Assembly (NCBI RefSeq): GCF_029319185.1
Contig: NZ_CP119754.1
Location: forward strand, 1,488,001 to 1,552,000
Source of the DNA: Superficieibacter sp. HKU1
Lineage (GTDB): Bacteria > Pseudomonadota > Gammaproteobacteria > Enterobacterales > Enterobacteriaceae
Direction of reading: 5' to 3'
Length of the DNA: 64,000 nt
The notes under the pieces were generated by a model. That model did no database searches. It had not been told where the DNA came from and saw only the letters and a list, made by a program, of their open reading frames with translations. Shown here piece by piece: positions 50,654-60,102 of the stretch. The number at the start of each line of letters is the position of its first letter. The stretch's first letter is position 1. The translations under genes and the position numbers were made by a program.

Positions 50654-51532
50654 TTACTCGTCCAGTTTAGGTTGTGCAGCATCGTCCGGGAGTTTGACGT
50701 GTACCTGAATGACCCGACGACTGTCGGCCATAGCGACTTTGAACTGATAGCCATCAATATCAATCGTTTCACCGCGGGCAGGAAGATGACCAAATGCCTG
50801 CATTACCAGGCCGCCGATGGTGTCGACTTCGTCATCGCTAAAATTCGTGCCGAAGGTTTCGTTAAAGTCCTCAATAGAGGCCAGCGCGCGCAGGGTCCAG
50901 GTATGGCGGCTTAACTGACGGAAGTCGATATCTTCTTCTTCGTCGTATTCGTCTTCAATTTCGCCGACGATCAGTTCGAGGATGTCTTCGATGGTCACCA
51001 GACCAGAGACGCCGCCGAATTCGTCGATAACAATCGCCATATGATAACGCTGAGAACGGAACTCCTTGAGCATCCGGTCAACCCGTTTGCTTTCAGGAAC
51101 AACCACCGCCTGACGTAACACCTTTTCCATGCTGAAGGCTTCGGCATCGCTGCGCATAAACGGCAGCAGATCTTTGGCCATCAGAATCCCTTCAACGTGA
51201 TCTTTGTCTTCACTGATGACCGGGAAACGCGAGTGGGCGGATTCGATGATGACATCGAGGCATTCGTCCAGCGTCTGATTGCGTTTCAGGGTGACCATCT
51301 GCGAGCGGGGAATCATGATATCGCGGACTCGCTGGTCGGCAATATCCATTACCCCTTCGAGCATGTCGCGCGTATCTTCATCGATAAGCTCGTTCTGCCC
51401 GGAATCACGGATCAGCGCCAGCAGTTCATCACGGTTTTTCGGTTCGCCGTGGAAAAGTTGGCTTAATAACAGGGAGAAAAATCCCTTCTTGCTATTTATT
51501 GTGTCACTACTGTGTGAATTGTCGTCGCTCAT
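50654..51532 (-). CDS. corC: CorC, CBS-domain transporter-associated protein (YbeX)
   Basis: The 292-residue protein has a cytosolic tandem CBS pair ([40 protein letters not shown]) and a C-terminal CorC_HlyC domain. It was named for cobalt/magnesium efflux through CorA; ribosome-linked roles have been reported for YbeX. It lies between ybeY and lnt. Confidence 0.95.
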   Translation of the reverse strand: MSDDNSHSSDTINSKKGFFSLLLSQLFHGEPKNRDELLALIRDSGQNELIDEDTRDMLEGVMDIADQRVRDIMIPRSQMVTLKRNQTLDECLDVIIESAHSRFPVISEDKDHVEGILMAKDLLPFMRSDAEAFSMEKVLRQAVVVPESKRVDRMLKEFRSQRYHMAIVIDEFGGVSGLVTIEDILELIVGEIEDEYDEEEDIDFRQLSRHTWTLRALASIEDFNETFGTNFSDDEVDTIGGLVMQAFGHLPARGETIDIDGYQFKVAMADSRRVIQVHVKLPDDAAQPKLDE

Positions 51533-51629
51533 GGCGTCGTTTGGGTTCTCATGTTAATTAAAATTGTGCTCCGGCGCGCAAGCACAGCGCCGGGCAATAT
51601 GCCTGTACGCCAGCGAACTGGCGCACGGG

Positions 51630-52097
51630 TTATTCCTTCTCGGCAATGTACGGATCCTCGTAGCCCAGAGCAAGCATTATCTCTGTTTCGAGCGACTCCA
51701 TCTCTTCGGCTTCGTCATCTTCAATATGGTCGTAGCCCAGCAGATGCAGACTGCCGTGAATGACCATATGCGCCCAGTGCGCTTCCAGCGGTTTCTCCTG
51801 CTCTTTTGCTTCCTGTTCAACCACCTGGCGGCAGATGATCAGATCGCCCAGCAGCGGCATCTCAATGCCCGGTGGCGCTTCAAAAGGAAAGGAGAGCACG
51901 TTGGTGGACTTATCCTTGCCACGATACGTCAGGTTAAGCTCGTGGCTTTCTGCTTCATCCACCAGACGAATCGTCACTTCTGATTCTTCCTGAAACTGAG
52001 GGATAACGGCATCCAGCCATGTCTGAAACTGACGTTCTTCCGGCAGGCCCGCGGTGTTTTCGCAGGCCAGTTGAAGATCGAGGATCACAGCACTCAT
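51630..52097 (-). CDS. ybeY: Endoribonuclease YbeY
   Basis: This 155-residue UPF0054 metalloprotein has the zinc motif [15 protein letters not shown] (H-x3-H-x5-H). It acts in 16S rRNA 3'-end maturation and ribosome quality control. It overlaps ybeZ by four bases. Confidence 0.97.
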   Translation of the reverse strand: MSAVILDLQLACENTAGLPEERQFQTWLDAVIPQFQEESEVTIRLVDEAESHELNLTYRGKDKSTNVLSFPFEAPPGIEMPLLGDLIICRQVVEQEAKEQEKPLEAHWAHMVIHGSLHLLGYDHIEDDEAEEMESLETEIMLALGYEDPYIAEKE

Positions 52098-53134
52098 TTT
52101 TGCTCCTGCGCGTCGCGCTTACGTTCTTCGGCCAGTTCAGCGCGACGTTTTTGATCGGCCTCTTCCCAGGCTTCATAGGCAGTGACGATACGGGCGACGA
52201 CCGGGTGGCGCACCACGTCTTCACTGTGGAAAAAGTTAAAGCTAATTTCCTCGACGTTTGCCAGCACTTCGATGGCGTGACGCAGCCCGGATTTGGTACT
52301 GCGCGGCAGGTCGACCTGGGTGATGTCGCCGGTGATCACTGCTTTGGAGTTGAAGCCGATGCGGGTCAGGAACATTTTCATCTGTTCGATGGTGGTGTTC
52401 TGGCTCTCATCGAGGATGATAAATGCATCGTTGAGGGTACGACCGCGCATATAGGCCAGCGGCGCAACTTCAATCACGTTGCGTTCCATCAGCTTCTCGA
52501 CTTTCTCAAAGCCGAGCATCTCAAACAGCGCGTCATACAGCGGGCGCAGATACGGGTCGACCTTCTGGCTGAGATCGCCCGGCAGGAAACCCAGCTTCTC
52601 ACCGGCTTCCACCGCCGGACGGGTCAGCAGAATACGGCGGATTTCCTGACGCTCAAGGGCATCCACTGCTGCGGCGACCGCCAGATAGGTTTTCCCCGTA
52701 CCGGCAGGACCGACGCCAAAGGTGATGTCGTGGTCAAGAATATTGGCGATGTACTGCGCCTGGTTCGGCGTACGTGGTTTGATTACTCCGCGTTTGGTCT
52801 TGATATGGATCGCTTTGCCGTACTCCGGCACGCTCTCGGCGCTTTGCTCCAGCACGCGCGCTTCTTTAATGGCGAGGTGGATCTGCTCTGGTTCGATATC
52901 CTGAATCTGCCCGCGCATCGGCGCGGTATCGACGTACAGCGTACGCAGAATATCCGCCGCCGCATTGACGCAGAGGGGACGGCCGGTGAGCGTAAAGTGG
53001 TAGTCGTGGCGATTGATTTCGATACCCAACCGACGCTCCAGATGTTTGATGTTGTCATCAAATGGTCCGCACAGGCTCAGCAGTCGGGCGTTATCGGCGG
53101 GCTCAAGGGTAATTTCACGAGATTCTGTATTCAA
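52094..53134 (-). CDS. ybeZ: PhoH-family ATPase YbeZ
   Basis: The 346-residue protein carries Walker [14 protein letters not shown] and Walker [14 protein letters not shown] followed by the conserved [10 protein letters not shown] of PhoH-like NTPases. An N-terminal KH-like part fits a role in RNA metabolism with YbeY. It is the first gene of the ybeZ-ybeY-corC-lnt operon, and its promoter lies in the 170 bp after miaB. Confidence 0.96.
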   Translation of the reverse strand: MNTESREITLEPADNARLLSLCGPFDDNIKHLERRLGIEINRHDYHFTLTGRPLCVNAAADILRTLYVDTAPMRGQIQDIEPEQIHLAIKEARVLEQSAESVPEYGKAIHIKTKRGVIKPRTPNQAQYIANILDHDITFGVGPAGTGKTYLAVAAAVDALERQEIRRILLTRPAVEAGEKLGFLPGDLSQKVDPYLRPLYDALFEMLGFEKVEKLMERNVIEVAPLAYMRGRTLNDAFIILDESQNTTIEQMKMFLTRIGFNSKAVITGDITQVDLPRSTKSGLRHAIEVLANVEEISFNFFHSEDVVRHPVVARIVTAYEAWEEADQKRRAELAEERKRDAQEQK

Positions 53135-53271
53135 ACTGTTCCTCTTTTACCGGTATGGCCGGATCGCGTGTCTTAGGCAGGGATCGGGCGGGATGTCATC
53201 TGTGATAATGAAATTATTCACGTTGCTGGAAAAGGCGCAAGCACTGGAGTCAATATGGGGGACGGGAAGAG

Positions 53272-53300
53272 GGAAAACAAGGCCTGCCATGAGGCAGGCC
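53272..53300 (-). terminator. Terminator after miaB
   Basis: A perfect 8-bp stem GGCCTGCC / GGCAGGCC with a 4-base loop is followed on the minus strand by TTGTTTTCC. Confidence 0.85.
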
Positions 53301-53307
53301 GGGAAGA

Positions 53308-54732
53308 CTACGGCTGGTAGATGCCAACACCGATCTCATTTTCTTTGCGGGTTCGGGCAATCACCGACGCCGGCGACTCATTAATGCGCAGACCCATTTC
53401 CTCTTCGGTACGCACCAGCTTGCCGCGCAGGGAGTTCGGGTAAACGTCGGTAATTTCAACGTCAACGAACTTGCCGATCATCTCCGGGGTGCCTTCAAAG
53501 TTCACCACGCGGTTATTTTCGGTACGGCCCGACAGCTCCATAATGCTTTTACGCGAGGTGCCTTCCACCAGAATGCGCTGGGTGGTGCCGAGCATCCGGC
53601 GGCTCCAGGCCATTGCCTGCTGGTTAATACGCTCCTGCAGAATATACAGACGCTGTTTCTTCTCTTCTTCCGGCACATCATCGACCATATCAGCCGCTGG
53701 CGTACCCGGACGGGCGGAGAAGATAAAACTGTAGCTCATATCAAAATTGACGTCGGCAATCAGTTTCATCGTCTTCTCAAAGTCCTCGGTGGTTTCACCG
53801 GGGAAGCCGACGATAAAGTCTGAGCTGACCTGGATATCCGGGCGTGCCGCGCGCAGTTTGCGGATAATTGCCTTGTATTCCAGCGCGGTGTGGGTACGGC
53901 TCATCAGGTTCAGCACGCGGTCAGAGCCGCTTTGCACCGGCAGATGGAGGAAACTCACCAGCTCCGGCGTATCGCGATAGACTTCAATGATGTCATCGGT
54001 AAATTCGATCGGGTGGCTGGTGGTGAAGCGCACGCGATCGATACCGTCAATGGCGGCAACCAGACGCAGCAGTTCGGCGAAGGAACCGGTGGTCCCGTCG
54101 TAATTCTCACCGCGCCAGGCATTCACGTTCTGGCCGAGCAGGTTAACTTCACGCACGCCCTGGGCGGCCAGCTGAGCGATTTCAAACAGAATGTCGTCGC
54201 ACGGACGGCTGACTTCTTCACCACGGGTATAGGGTACCACGCAGTAAGTACAGTATTTGTTGCAGCCTTCCATAATAGAAACGAAGGCGGTCGGGCCATC
54301 TGCGCGCGGTTCCGGCAGACGGTCGAATTTCTCGATTTCCGGGAAGCTGATGTCCACCACCGGGCTGCGATCGCCGCGCACGGCGTTGATCATTTCCGGC
54401 AGGCGGTGCAGGGTCTGCGGACCAAAAATAATATCGACATAATTGGCGCGCTGACGGATGTGATCGCCTTCCTGCGAGGCCACGCAGCCGCCGACGCCGA
54501 TAATCAGGTCCGGATTTTTTTCCTTTAATAGTCTCCAGCGACCTAACTGGTGGAAGACCTTCTCCTGGGCCTTCTCGCGGATTGAGCAGGTATTAAGCAG
54601 CAGCACATCTGCCTCTTCCGCTACCTCAGTGAGTTGGTAGCCATGCGTGGCATCCAGCAGATCGGCCATCTTTGATGAATCGTATTCATTCATCTGACAG
54701 CCCCAGGTTTTAATGTGGAGTTTTTTTGTCAT
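53308..54732 (-). CDS. miaB: tRNA-2-methylthio-N6-isopentenyladenosine synthase MiaB
   Basis: From ATG 54732 ([20 protein letters not shown]) the 474-residue methylthiotransferase equals E. coli MiaB. The auxiliary cluster cysteines are in TWGCQMN, NTCSIRE and VGGCVAS. The radical SAM motif is [11 protein letters not shown] and a C-terminal TRAM domain follows. It makes ms2i6A37 in tRNAs reading UNN codons. The in-frame extension upstream is non-homologous leader. Confidence 0.97.
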   Translation of the reverse strand: MTKKLHIKTWGCQMNEYDSSKMADLLDATHGYQLTEVAEEADVLLLNTCSIREKAQEKVFHQLGRWRLLKEKNPDLIIGVGGCVASQEGDHIRQRANYVDIIFGPQTLHRLPEMINAVRGDRSPVVDISFPEIEKFDRLPEPRADGPTAFVSIMEGCNKYCTYCVVPYTRGEEVSRPCDDILFEIAQLAAQGVREVNLLGQNVNAWRGENYDGTTGSFAELLRLVAAIDGIDRVRFTTSHPIEFTDDIIEVYRDTPELVSFLHLPVQSGSDRVLNLMSRTHTALEYKAIIRKLRAARPDIQVSSDFIVGFPGETTEDFEKTMKLIADVNFDMSYSFIFSARPGTPAADMVDDVPEEEKKQRLYILQERINQQAMAWSRRMLGTTQRILVEGTSRKSIMELSGRTENNRVVNFEGTPEMIGKFVDVEITDVYPNSLRGKLVRTEEEMGLRINESPASVIARTRKENEIGVGIYQP

Positions 54733-54876
54733 CGACTTGCTCTTGCGAAATAGGACCAGGAATGCAGGGCGCGTATTGTAATGCTTTGGCGCGGTTGTGA
54801 CCATAGTTCATCTTCCGGCCAAATAAAAGCGAAAATCCTGTAAACTTAAGGGATTCTCTCAAAAGGATGGGTGGCC

Positions 54877-56052
54877 ATGAAAAATCAAGCGGATGAAGTC
54901 GCGGTTATCGGCGGCGGGATGGTCGGCGGTGCGCTGGCATTGGGGCTGGCGCAGCACGGTTTCACGGTAACGGTTATTGAGCGCGCCGCGCCGCCTGCCT
55001 TTGATCCTGCCTCTCCGCCGGACGTGCGTATTTCGGCGATCGGTGCTGCCTCGGTCTCGCTGCTACGCGGTCTGGGCGTCTGGGAGAAGGTGCTGGGAAT
55101 GCGCGCACATCCTTACCGCCGTCTTGAGACCTGGGAGTGGCAGAGCGCGCACGTCGCTTTTGACGCCTCAGAGCTTAAACTGCCGCACCTGGGGTATATG
55201 GTTGAGAACACCGTACTCCAGCAGGCGCTGTGGCAGGCGCTGGAAGCGCATCCGCAGGTAACGTTACGCGTTCCCGCCAGCGTGCGGTCAATGCGATATG
55301 ACGGCGACAGGCAGGTGCTGACGCTGGATGATGGCGATACGCTGACGGTGAAGCTGGTGGTGGGCGCCGATGGCGCGAACTCGCAGGTGCGGCAGATGGC
55401 GGGTATCGGTATTCACGCCTGGCACTATCAACAGGCCTGTATGCTGATTTCCGTCGAGTGTGAAAACGCACCGGGCGACAGCACCTGGCAGCAGTTTACG
55501 CCCGACGGGCCGCGCGCGTTTCTGCCGCTGTTTGATAATCGCGCATCGCTGGTGTGGTATGACGCTCCGGCGCGTATCCGTCAGCTTCAGGCGCTGAGTA
55601 TGCCGCAGCTTGAGCGCGAGATCGCTCAGCATTTTCCGGCGCGGCTCGGCAAGGTGACGCCGGTGGCCGCGGGGGCATTTCCGTTGACCCGCCGTCATGC
55701 CCTGAAATACGCCCTGCCTGGCCTCGCGCTGGTCGGTGATGCGGCACATACCATTCACCCGCTGGCCGGGCAGGGGGTAAACCTTGGCTATCGCGACGTG
55801 GATGCGCTGCTCGACGTGCTGACCAGCGCCCGCAGCCACGGTGAGGCATGGGCCAGTCATCAGGTGCTGAAGCGCTATCAGCGGCGACGGATGGCGGATA
55901 ATTTTATTATGCAGTCCGGAATGGACCTGTTCTATGCCGGGTTCAGTAACGATCTGGGGCCGCTGCGCGTGCTGCGTAATGTGGGGCTGATGGCGGCCCA
56001 GCGCGCGGGCGTGCTGAAGCGTCAGGCGCTGAAGTATGCGCTGGGATTGTAA
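54877..56052 (+). CDS. ubiF: Ubiquinone biosynthesis hydroxylase UbiF
   Basis: From ATG 54877 (MKNQADEVAVIGGGMVGGAL) the 391-residue flavoprotein has the GxGxxG-type FAD loop, the DG motif GADGANSQVRQ and the GDAAHTIHPLAGQGVNLGYRD-type second FAD motif. It hydroxylates the quinone ring in the O2-dependent pathway to ubiquinone. AAGGATG precedes the start. It runs opposite to miaB and the tRNA operon. Confidence 0.95.
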   Translation: MKNQADEVAVIGGGMVGGALALGLAQHGFTVTVIERAAPPAFDPASPPDVRISAIGAASVSLLRGLGVWEKVLGMRAHPYRRLETWEWQSAHVAFDASELKLPHLGYMVENTVLQQALWQALEAHPQVTLRVPASVRSMRYDGDRQVLTLDDGDTLTVKLVVGADGANSQVRQMAGIGIHAWHYQQACMLISVECENAPGDSTWQQFTPDGPRAFLPLFDNRASLVWYDAPARIRQLQALSMPQLEREIAQHFPARLGKVTPVAAGAFPLTRRHALKYALPGLALVGDAAHTIHPLAGQGVNLGYRDVDALLDVLTSARSHGEAWASHQVLKRYQRRRMADNFIMQSGMDLFYAGFSNDLGPLRVLRNVGLMAAQRAGVLKRQALKYALGL

Positions 56053-56061
56053 TCGGGGGGC

Positions 56062-56143
56062 AGGAAGCCTGGCGGCGCTGCGCTTGCACAGGCCTGGGGA
56101 TCGGGCAGGGATCGTAGGCCGGGTAAGCGCAGCGCCACCCGGC
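56062..56143. repeat. REP elements after ubiF
   Basis: GGCCGGGTAAGCGCAGCGCC followed by ACCCGGC (56117-56143) is a clear REP palindrome. A second GC-rich palindrome, GCCTGGCGGCGCTGCGC then TTGCACAGGCC (about 56067-56096), resembles another unit. Confidence 0.8.
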
Positions 56144-56223
56144 AAAATGCCGATAGCAGAGCCGCTTCTTTCTTAAATGCACTTCTGATGACTAAATAAC
56201 CCGTTCCTTTTCAGGATTAATAA

Positions 56224-56254
56224 AACAAAAAAGCCCGCCGAAGCGAGCTTTTTT
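56224..56254 (-). terminator. Terminator of the tRNA operon
   Basis: On the minus strand AAAAAAGCTCGC pairs with GCGGGCTTTTTT (one G-U) around TTCG, followed by GTTTTA. It lies 9 bp after the last tRNA; T-runs on the opposite strand could also stop ubiF. Confidence 0.92.
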
Positions 56255-56262
56255 GTTTTATG

Positions 56263-56337
56263 TGGCTGGGGTACGAGGATTCGAACCTCGGAATGCCGGA
56301 ATCAGAATCCGGTGCCTTACCGCTTGGCGATACCCCA
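56263..56337 (-). tRNA. glnX: tRNA-Gln (anticodon CTG)
   Basis: The 75-nt gene includes the encoded CCA. Acceptor TGGGGTA/TACCCCA, anticodon loop TTCTGAT flanked by CCGGA/TCCGG, and T-loop GTTCGAATC are all intact. It is the last gene of the seven-tRNA operon. The anticodon is wild-type, not an amber suppressor form. Confidence 0.97.
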
Positions 56338-56406
56338 ATTGTTTACAACGGCTTGTTGGATATGACTCCAACAGGTGCGCTCATCATGATGAACGTCTTT
56401 TAAAAT

Positions 56407-56481
56407 TGGCTGGGGTACGAGGATTCGAACCTCGGAATGCTGGTATCAGAAACCAGAGCCTTACCACTTGGCGATACCCCA
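56407..56481 (-). tRNA. glnV: tRNA-Gln (anticodon CTG), variant anticodon stem
   Basis: The 75-nt gene has anticodon loop TTCTGAT but an anticodon stem CTGGT/ACCAG instead of CCGGA/TCCGG. It also has AAGTGGTAAGGCT in the D region. All pairs are maintained, so it is functional but diverged from its neighbour at 56263, while the 3' half is nearly the same. Confidence 0.96.
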
Positions 56482-56528
56482 ACAATTTGTTTCGGAGATA
56501 ACGAGTTAAACTCACTATGTCCTGTAAC

Positions 56529-56605
56529 TGGTGGCTACGACGGGATTCGAACCTGTGACCCCATCATTATGAGTGATGTGCTCTAACCAACTGAGCTACG
56601 TAGCC
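56529..56605 (-). tRNA. metU: tRNA-Met, elongator (anticodon CAT)
   Basis: The 77-nt gene with GGCTACG acceptor, D-loop AGTTGGTTAGAG, anticodon loop CTCATAA and encoded CCA matches the enteric elongator tRNA-Met. It is identical to the copy at 57010. Confidence 0.97.
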
Positions 56606-56626
56606 AGATACTATAACATTCTTTGA

Positions 56627-56701
56627 TGGCTGGGGTACCTGGATTCGAACCAGGGAATGCCGGTATCAAAAACCGGTGCCTTACCGCTTGGCGATACCCC
56701 A
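56627..56701 (-). tRNA. glnW: tRNA-Gln (anticodon TTG)
   Basis: The 75-nt gene has anticodon loop TTTTGAT within CCGGT/ACCGG, T-stem CCTGG/CCAGG and an encoded CCA. It reads CAA and is identical to the copy at 56739. Confidence 0.97.
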
Positions 56702-56738
56702 ATGCCTGTCGCGGCAAACCCGCATGCATCAAAGAATT

Positions 56739-56813
56739 TGGCTGGGGTACCTGGATTCGAACCAGGGAATGCCGGTATCAAAAACCGGTGCCTTACCGCT
56801 TGGCGATACCCCA
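56739..56813 (-). tRNA. glnU: tRNA-Gln (anticodon TTG)
   Basis: A 75-nt duplicate of the preceding tRNA-Gln(TTG) with the same anticodon stem and T-stem and an encoded CCA. About 60 bp upstream, toward leuW, lies a decayed 5' fragment of another tRNA-Gln. Confidence 0.97.
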
Positions 56814-56873
56814 ACAAATCTGCTTCCAGATAAGCTTTCTTCGGGCGATATCGCAAGTGGCCTTAGAGGCTCA

Positions 56874-56895
56874 CTTACCGCCTGGAGAAACCCCA
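56874..56895 (-). pseudogene. Relic of a tRNA-Gln 5' half
   Basis: On the minus strand the 22 bases from TGGGGTTTCTCCAGGCGGTA to AG match the 5' end of tRNA-Gln (acceptor strand, D-stem and D-loop) at 19 positions. Similarity fades after this point, and no anticodon or T-arm follows. It sits between leuW and glnU, where another gln copy would belong. Confidence 0.6.
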
Positions 56896-56917
56896 TCCGC
56901 GCAACGCTTATCGGAAA

Positions 56918-57002
56918 TGGTGCGGGAGGCGAGACTTGAACTCGCACACCTTGCGGCGCCAGAACCTAAATCTGGTGCGTCTACCAATTTCGCCACTCCC
57001 GC
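56918..57002 (-). tRNA. leuW: tRNA-Leu (anticodon TAG)
   Basis: The 85-nt class II tRNA has GCGGGAG acceptor, D-loop AATTGGTAGAC, anticodon loop ATTTAGGT, a variable arm and an encoded CCA. It matches enteric leuW and is the second gene of the operon. Confidence 0.97.
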
Positions 57003-57009
57003 AAAAAGA

Positions 57010-57086
57010 TGGTGGCTACGACGGGATTCGAACCTGTGACCCCATCATTATGAGTGATGTGCTCTAACCAACTGAGCTACGTAGCC
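57010..57086 (-). tRNA. metT: tRNA-Met, elongator (anticodon CAT)
   Basis: The 77-nt gene is the first of the metT-leuW-glnU-glnW-metU-glnV-glnX operon. It has the GGCTACG acceptor, CTCATAA anticodon loop and an encoded CCA. Its promoter lies about 40 bp upstream. Confidence 0.97.
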
Positions 57087-57124
57087 ATCTTTTTTCGCGT
57101 TACCTTATCGGCGTTGCGGGGCGC

Positions 57125-57153
57125 ATTATGCGTATTGGACCCTGAAGCGTCAA
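57125..57153 (-). promoter_or_regulatory. Promoter of the metT tRNA operon
   Basis: On the minus strand TTGACG (57148-57153) and CATAAT (57125-57130) are separated by exactly 17 bp. The discriminator GCGCCCC is GC-rich, as in stable-RNA promoters under stringent control. The distance to metT fits a short leader. Confidence 0.88.
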
Positions 57154-57258
57154 CACCTTTTTCACTGAAAGTGGCCCGAAAGTGACTGTTTGGTTAGGTT
57201 GCGAACAGCGTGACGTAATATTCGTCACTTATTGAAAAAGCGTTGCGGATTGTATGCT

Positions 57259-57290
57259 TAAAAACAGCAGCGGACCCCGCAGGATCCGCT
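57259..57290 (-). terminator. Terminator after asnB
   Basis: On the minus strand AGCGGATCC pairs with GGGTCCGCT and is followed by GCTGTTTTTAAG, about 15 bp past the asnB stop. Confidence 0.8.
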
Positions 57291-57305
57291 CTGAAGCAGG
57301 GGGCG

Positions 57306-58970
57306 TTATTTGTACGCCGACTGGTGCACGCCCACGGCGCGTCCTGATGGATCGTTCATCGTTTTGAACGCTTCATCCCATTCGATAGCTTTGGCGGAGG
57401 AGCAGGCGACTGACGGGCCACCCGGCACGCATTCTGCCGCGCTGGCAACCGGGAACAGCTCTTCAAAAATTTCACGGTACAGATACGCTTCTTTCGACGA
57501 CGGCGTGTTGTACGGGAAGCGGAAGCTGGCGGTTTCCAGTTGTTGGTCAGAAACCTGTTTTGCCGCCACTTCTTTTAGCGTGTCGATCCAGCTGTAGCCT
57601 ACGCCATCGGAGAACTGCTCTTTCTGACGCCATGCCACGCTTGCCGGCAGATAGGATTCGAAACATTCGCGCAGGATATGTTTTTCCATTTTGCCGTTGC
57701 CGCACATTTTGTCCTGCGGGTTAATGCGCATTGCCACGTCGAGGAATTTTTTATCAAGGAAGGGCACGCGAGCTTCCACGCCCCAGGCCGACATTGCCTT
57801 GTTAGCGCGGGCACAGTCGAACATATGCAGCGCCTGAAGTTTACGTACGGTCTCTTCGTGGAGTTCTTTTGCATCCGGCGCTTTGTGGAAGTACAGGTAG
57901 CCACCAAATACTTCATCGGAGCCTTCACCGGAGAGGACCATTTTTATGCCCATCGCTTTGATTTTACGCGACATCAGGTACATCGGCGTCGAGGCACGGA
58001 TGGTGGTGACATCATAGGTTTCGATGTGATAAATCACGTCGCGGATGGCATCCAGACCTTCCTGCACGGTGAAGTGGATCTCATGGTGAACGGTGCCAAG
58101 ATGGTTAGCCACTTCCTGCGCCGCTTTCAGATCCGGGGCACCTTCCAGCCCGACGGCAAAGGAGTGCAGCTGCGGCCACCAGGCTTCTGAGCGCTCCTGA
58201 TCTTCTACGCGGCGGGCCGCGAATTTCTTGGTGATCGCGGAGATGACGGAGGAGTCGAGGCCGCCAGAGAGCAGGACGCCATAAGGCACGTCGGACATCA
58301 GGTGGCTTTTCACCGCCTCTTCCAGCGCCTGACGCAGTTCGTTTTTATCGGTGACGTTGTCTTTGACCGCCTCGTAGCTGAACCAGTCGCGATGGTAGTA
58401 CGGACGGATTTCGCCATCCTGACTCCACAGGTAGCTGCCAGCCGGGAACTCTTTAATGGTGCGGCATACCGGTACCAGCGCTTTCATCTCTGAGGCAATA
58501 TACAGGTTGCCGTGTTCGTCGTGCCCCATATACAGCGGAATGATACCGATATGATCGCGACCAATCAGGTATGCGTCTTTCTCACTGTCATAAAGCACGA
58601 AAGCAAACATGCCCTGTAATTCATCAAGGAATTCAGGCCCTTTTTCCTGATACAGGGCAAGGATAACTTCACAGTCGGAGCCAGTCTGGAAATGATAACG
58701 GTCGCCATATTCAGCGCGCAGCGCCTGATGGTTGTAGATTTCACCGTTAACGGCCAGGGCATGCGTTTTTTTCTCGTTATACAGCGGCTGGGCACCAGCG
58801 TTAACATCGACAATCGACAGACGTTCGTGTGCCAGGATGGCTTTATCGCTTGCGTAAACGCCGGACCAGTCCGGACCACGGTGGCGCATCAGACGTGATA
58901 ACTCCAGCGCTTTTTTACGCAGCTCACCCGCGTCAGTTTTAATATCCAGTACGCCAAAAATAGAACACAT
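57306..58970 (-). CDS. asnB: Asparagine synthetase B (glutamine-hydrolysing)
   Basis: From ATG 58970 (MCSIFGVLDIKTDAGELRKK) the 554-residue protein equals E. coli AsnB. Cys2 is the glutaminase nucleophile, with RGPDWSG and AVNGEIYNH in the glutamine site. The synthetase domain has the ATP-pyrophosphatase loop VLLSGGLDSS and GEGSDEVFGGYLY. It makes asparagine from aspartate, ATP and glutamine. The in-frame upstream extension would remove Cys2 from the N-terminus and is not used. Confidence 0.98.
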   Translation of the reverse strand: MCSIFGVLDIKTDAGELRKKALELSRLMRHRGPDWSGVYASDKAILAHERLSIVDVNAGAQPLYNEKKTHALAVNGEIYNHQALRAEYGDRYHFQTGSDCEVILALYQEKGPEFLDELQGMFAFVLYDSEKDAYLIGRDHIGIIPLYMGHDEHGNLYIASEMKALVPVCRTIKEFPAGSYLWSQDGEIRPYYHRDWFSYEAVKDNVTDKNELRQALEEAVKSHLMSDVPYGVLLSGGLDSSVISAITKKFAARRVEDQERSEAWWPQLHSFAVGLEGAPDLKAAQEVANHLGTVHHEIHFTVQEGLDAIRDVIYHIETYDVTTIRASTPMYLMSRKIKAMGIKMVLSGEGSDEVFGGYLYFHKAPDAKELHEETVRKLQALHMFDCARANKAMSAWGVEARVPFLDKKFLDVAMRINPQDKMCGNGKMEKHILRECFESYLPASVAWRQKEQFSDGVGYSWIDTLKEVAAKQVSDQQLETASFRFPYNTPSSKEAYLYREIFEELFPVASAAECVPGGPSVACSSAKAIEWDEAFKTMNDPSGRAVGVHQSAYK

Positions 58971-59305
58971 AACCTTCTCCATTAACCCTGTGATGTTGCC
59001 TGATATTGAAAATGCCGCAAAGCCGGGCGGCGTGCAAGAGTTTTGACGGAAGGATCGGAAAAAATGCAATAGTGATTAGCGAATGATGAAAAAACGCTGT
59101 CACCGGAAGGGAAATATTAGCGAATATGCATTTTTATGGCGTTTTTATTGAATGGGGGCTGAGGCAAAACCCGTTCAGGGTGGGTGATGGCCCATCGTCC
59201 GTGGATACCGGGGCGACCACCGGGTTGGGCCTCCCTCCGGGAACCCAATCCCGGCGTTTCCCCTGGGAAGCTATGTTGTCAGCCGTTTAACCACATCGAC
59301 GTTTT
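58971..59305. other. asnB-nagD intergenic region with a large hairpin
   Basis: The part next to asnB is AT-rich and must hold the asnB promoter. The part from about 59175 to 59275 is very GC-rich. CCGGGTTGGGCCTCCC pairs with GGGAACCCAATCCCGG (59220-59254), giving 14 pairs with one bulge and a small internal loop. A smaller hairpin TTCCC/GGGAA follows. The structure lies just past the end of nagD and may terminate or stabilise the nag transcript. It does not match the REP consensus. Confidence 0.6.
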
Positions 59306-60058
59306 TCAGAAAATATCGATTTCGGCGACGGAAGGGTAAATCCACGATGGCCGGAACGGCATGCTATCAATATCATCCAGCGTCGACACGCCAGAGAGCA
59401 CCAGAATGGTTTCCAGCCCGGCCTGAAAACCGGCCAGAATATCGGTGCGCAGGTTATCGCCGACAATCACCGTCTGCTCGGAATGCGCCTGCATGGTGTT
59501 CAGCGCGGCGCGAATAATCCACGGGCTGGGTTTACCCACGCAAAACGGTTTCCGTCCGGAGATTTTCTCAATGCCGGCGCAGAGCGCCCCGCAGGCCGGA
59601 TAGAAGCCGCGGCCATGCGTGTCCGGGTTGGTGGCGATAAACCGTGCGCCGTTAGCTACAAAGAAGGCCGCTTTGTGCATCATTTCCCAATTGTAGGAGC
59701 GGGTTTCACCAACGATAACAAAGTCCGGGTTTACGTCGGTGATGGTAAAGCCGGCTTTATACAGTTCATGAATTAACGCACCTTCACCCACTACGTACGC
59801 TTTTTTACCTTCCTGTTTACGCAGAAAATCGGCTGTCGCCATGGCGGAGGTATAGAAAACGCTGTCCGGCACGTTGATACCGGCAGTGGCAAATCGGTTA
59901 GCCAGGTCCTGGCCGGTCTGTGAAGGATAGTTAGTCAGCAGCACCAGCGGCAGGCCCTTCTCCAGAATGCGGGTAATAAACTCCGCGGCACCCGGTACGG
60001 CTACGTTATCGTGCATCAGCACGCCGTCAATATCACAAATGATGTTTTGAATGGTCAT
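59306..60058 (-). CDS. nagD: UMP/ribonucleotide phosphatase NagD (UmpH)
   Basis: From ATG 60058 (MTIQNIICDIDGVLMHDNVA) the 250-residue HAD-superfamily protein has motif I DIDGVL, motif II LLTNYPS and the C-terminal GDNLRTDILAGFQAG. It dephosphorylates UMP and other nucleotides. It is the last gene of the nagBACD operon. Confidence 0.97.
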   Translation of the reverse strand: MTIQNIICDIDGVLMHDNVAVPGAAEFITRILEKGLPLVLLTNYPSQTGQDLANRFATAGINVPDSVFYTSAMATADFLRKQEGKKAYVVGEGALIHELYKAGFTITDVNPDFVIVGETRSYNWEMMHKAAFFVANGARFIATNPDTHGRGFYPACGALCAGIEKISGRKPFCVGKPSPWIIRAALNTMQAHSEQTVIVGDNLRTDILAGFQAGLETILVLSGVSTLDDIDSMPFRPSWIYPSVAEIDIF

Positions 60059-60102
60059 GAACAACCCAGTTGTAAAAATAAGGTAACGACTATAAGCCGT
60101 CG

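Noticed and set aside
52019..53176. Long open frame antisense to ybeZ (about 385 codons)
   Set aside because: It mirrors the codon pattern of the conserved ybeZ/ybeY genes, has no ribosome binding site and no recognisable domain. Several similar antisense frames (for example opposite ypdF, mrdA, leuS and nagB) are also shadows.
56263..57086. Array of near-identical 75-77 bp units with spacers, superficially CRISPR-like
   Set aside because: Each unit folds as a complete tRNA with encoded CCA; there are no short spacers of constant length and no cas genes.
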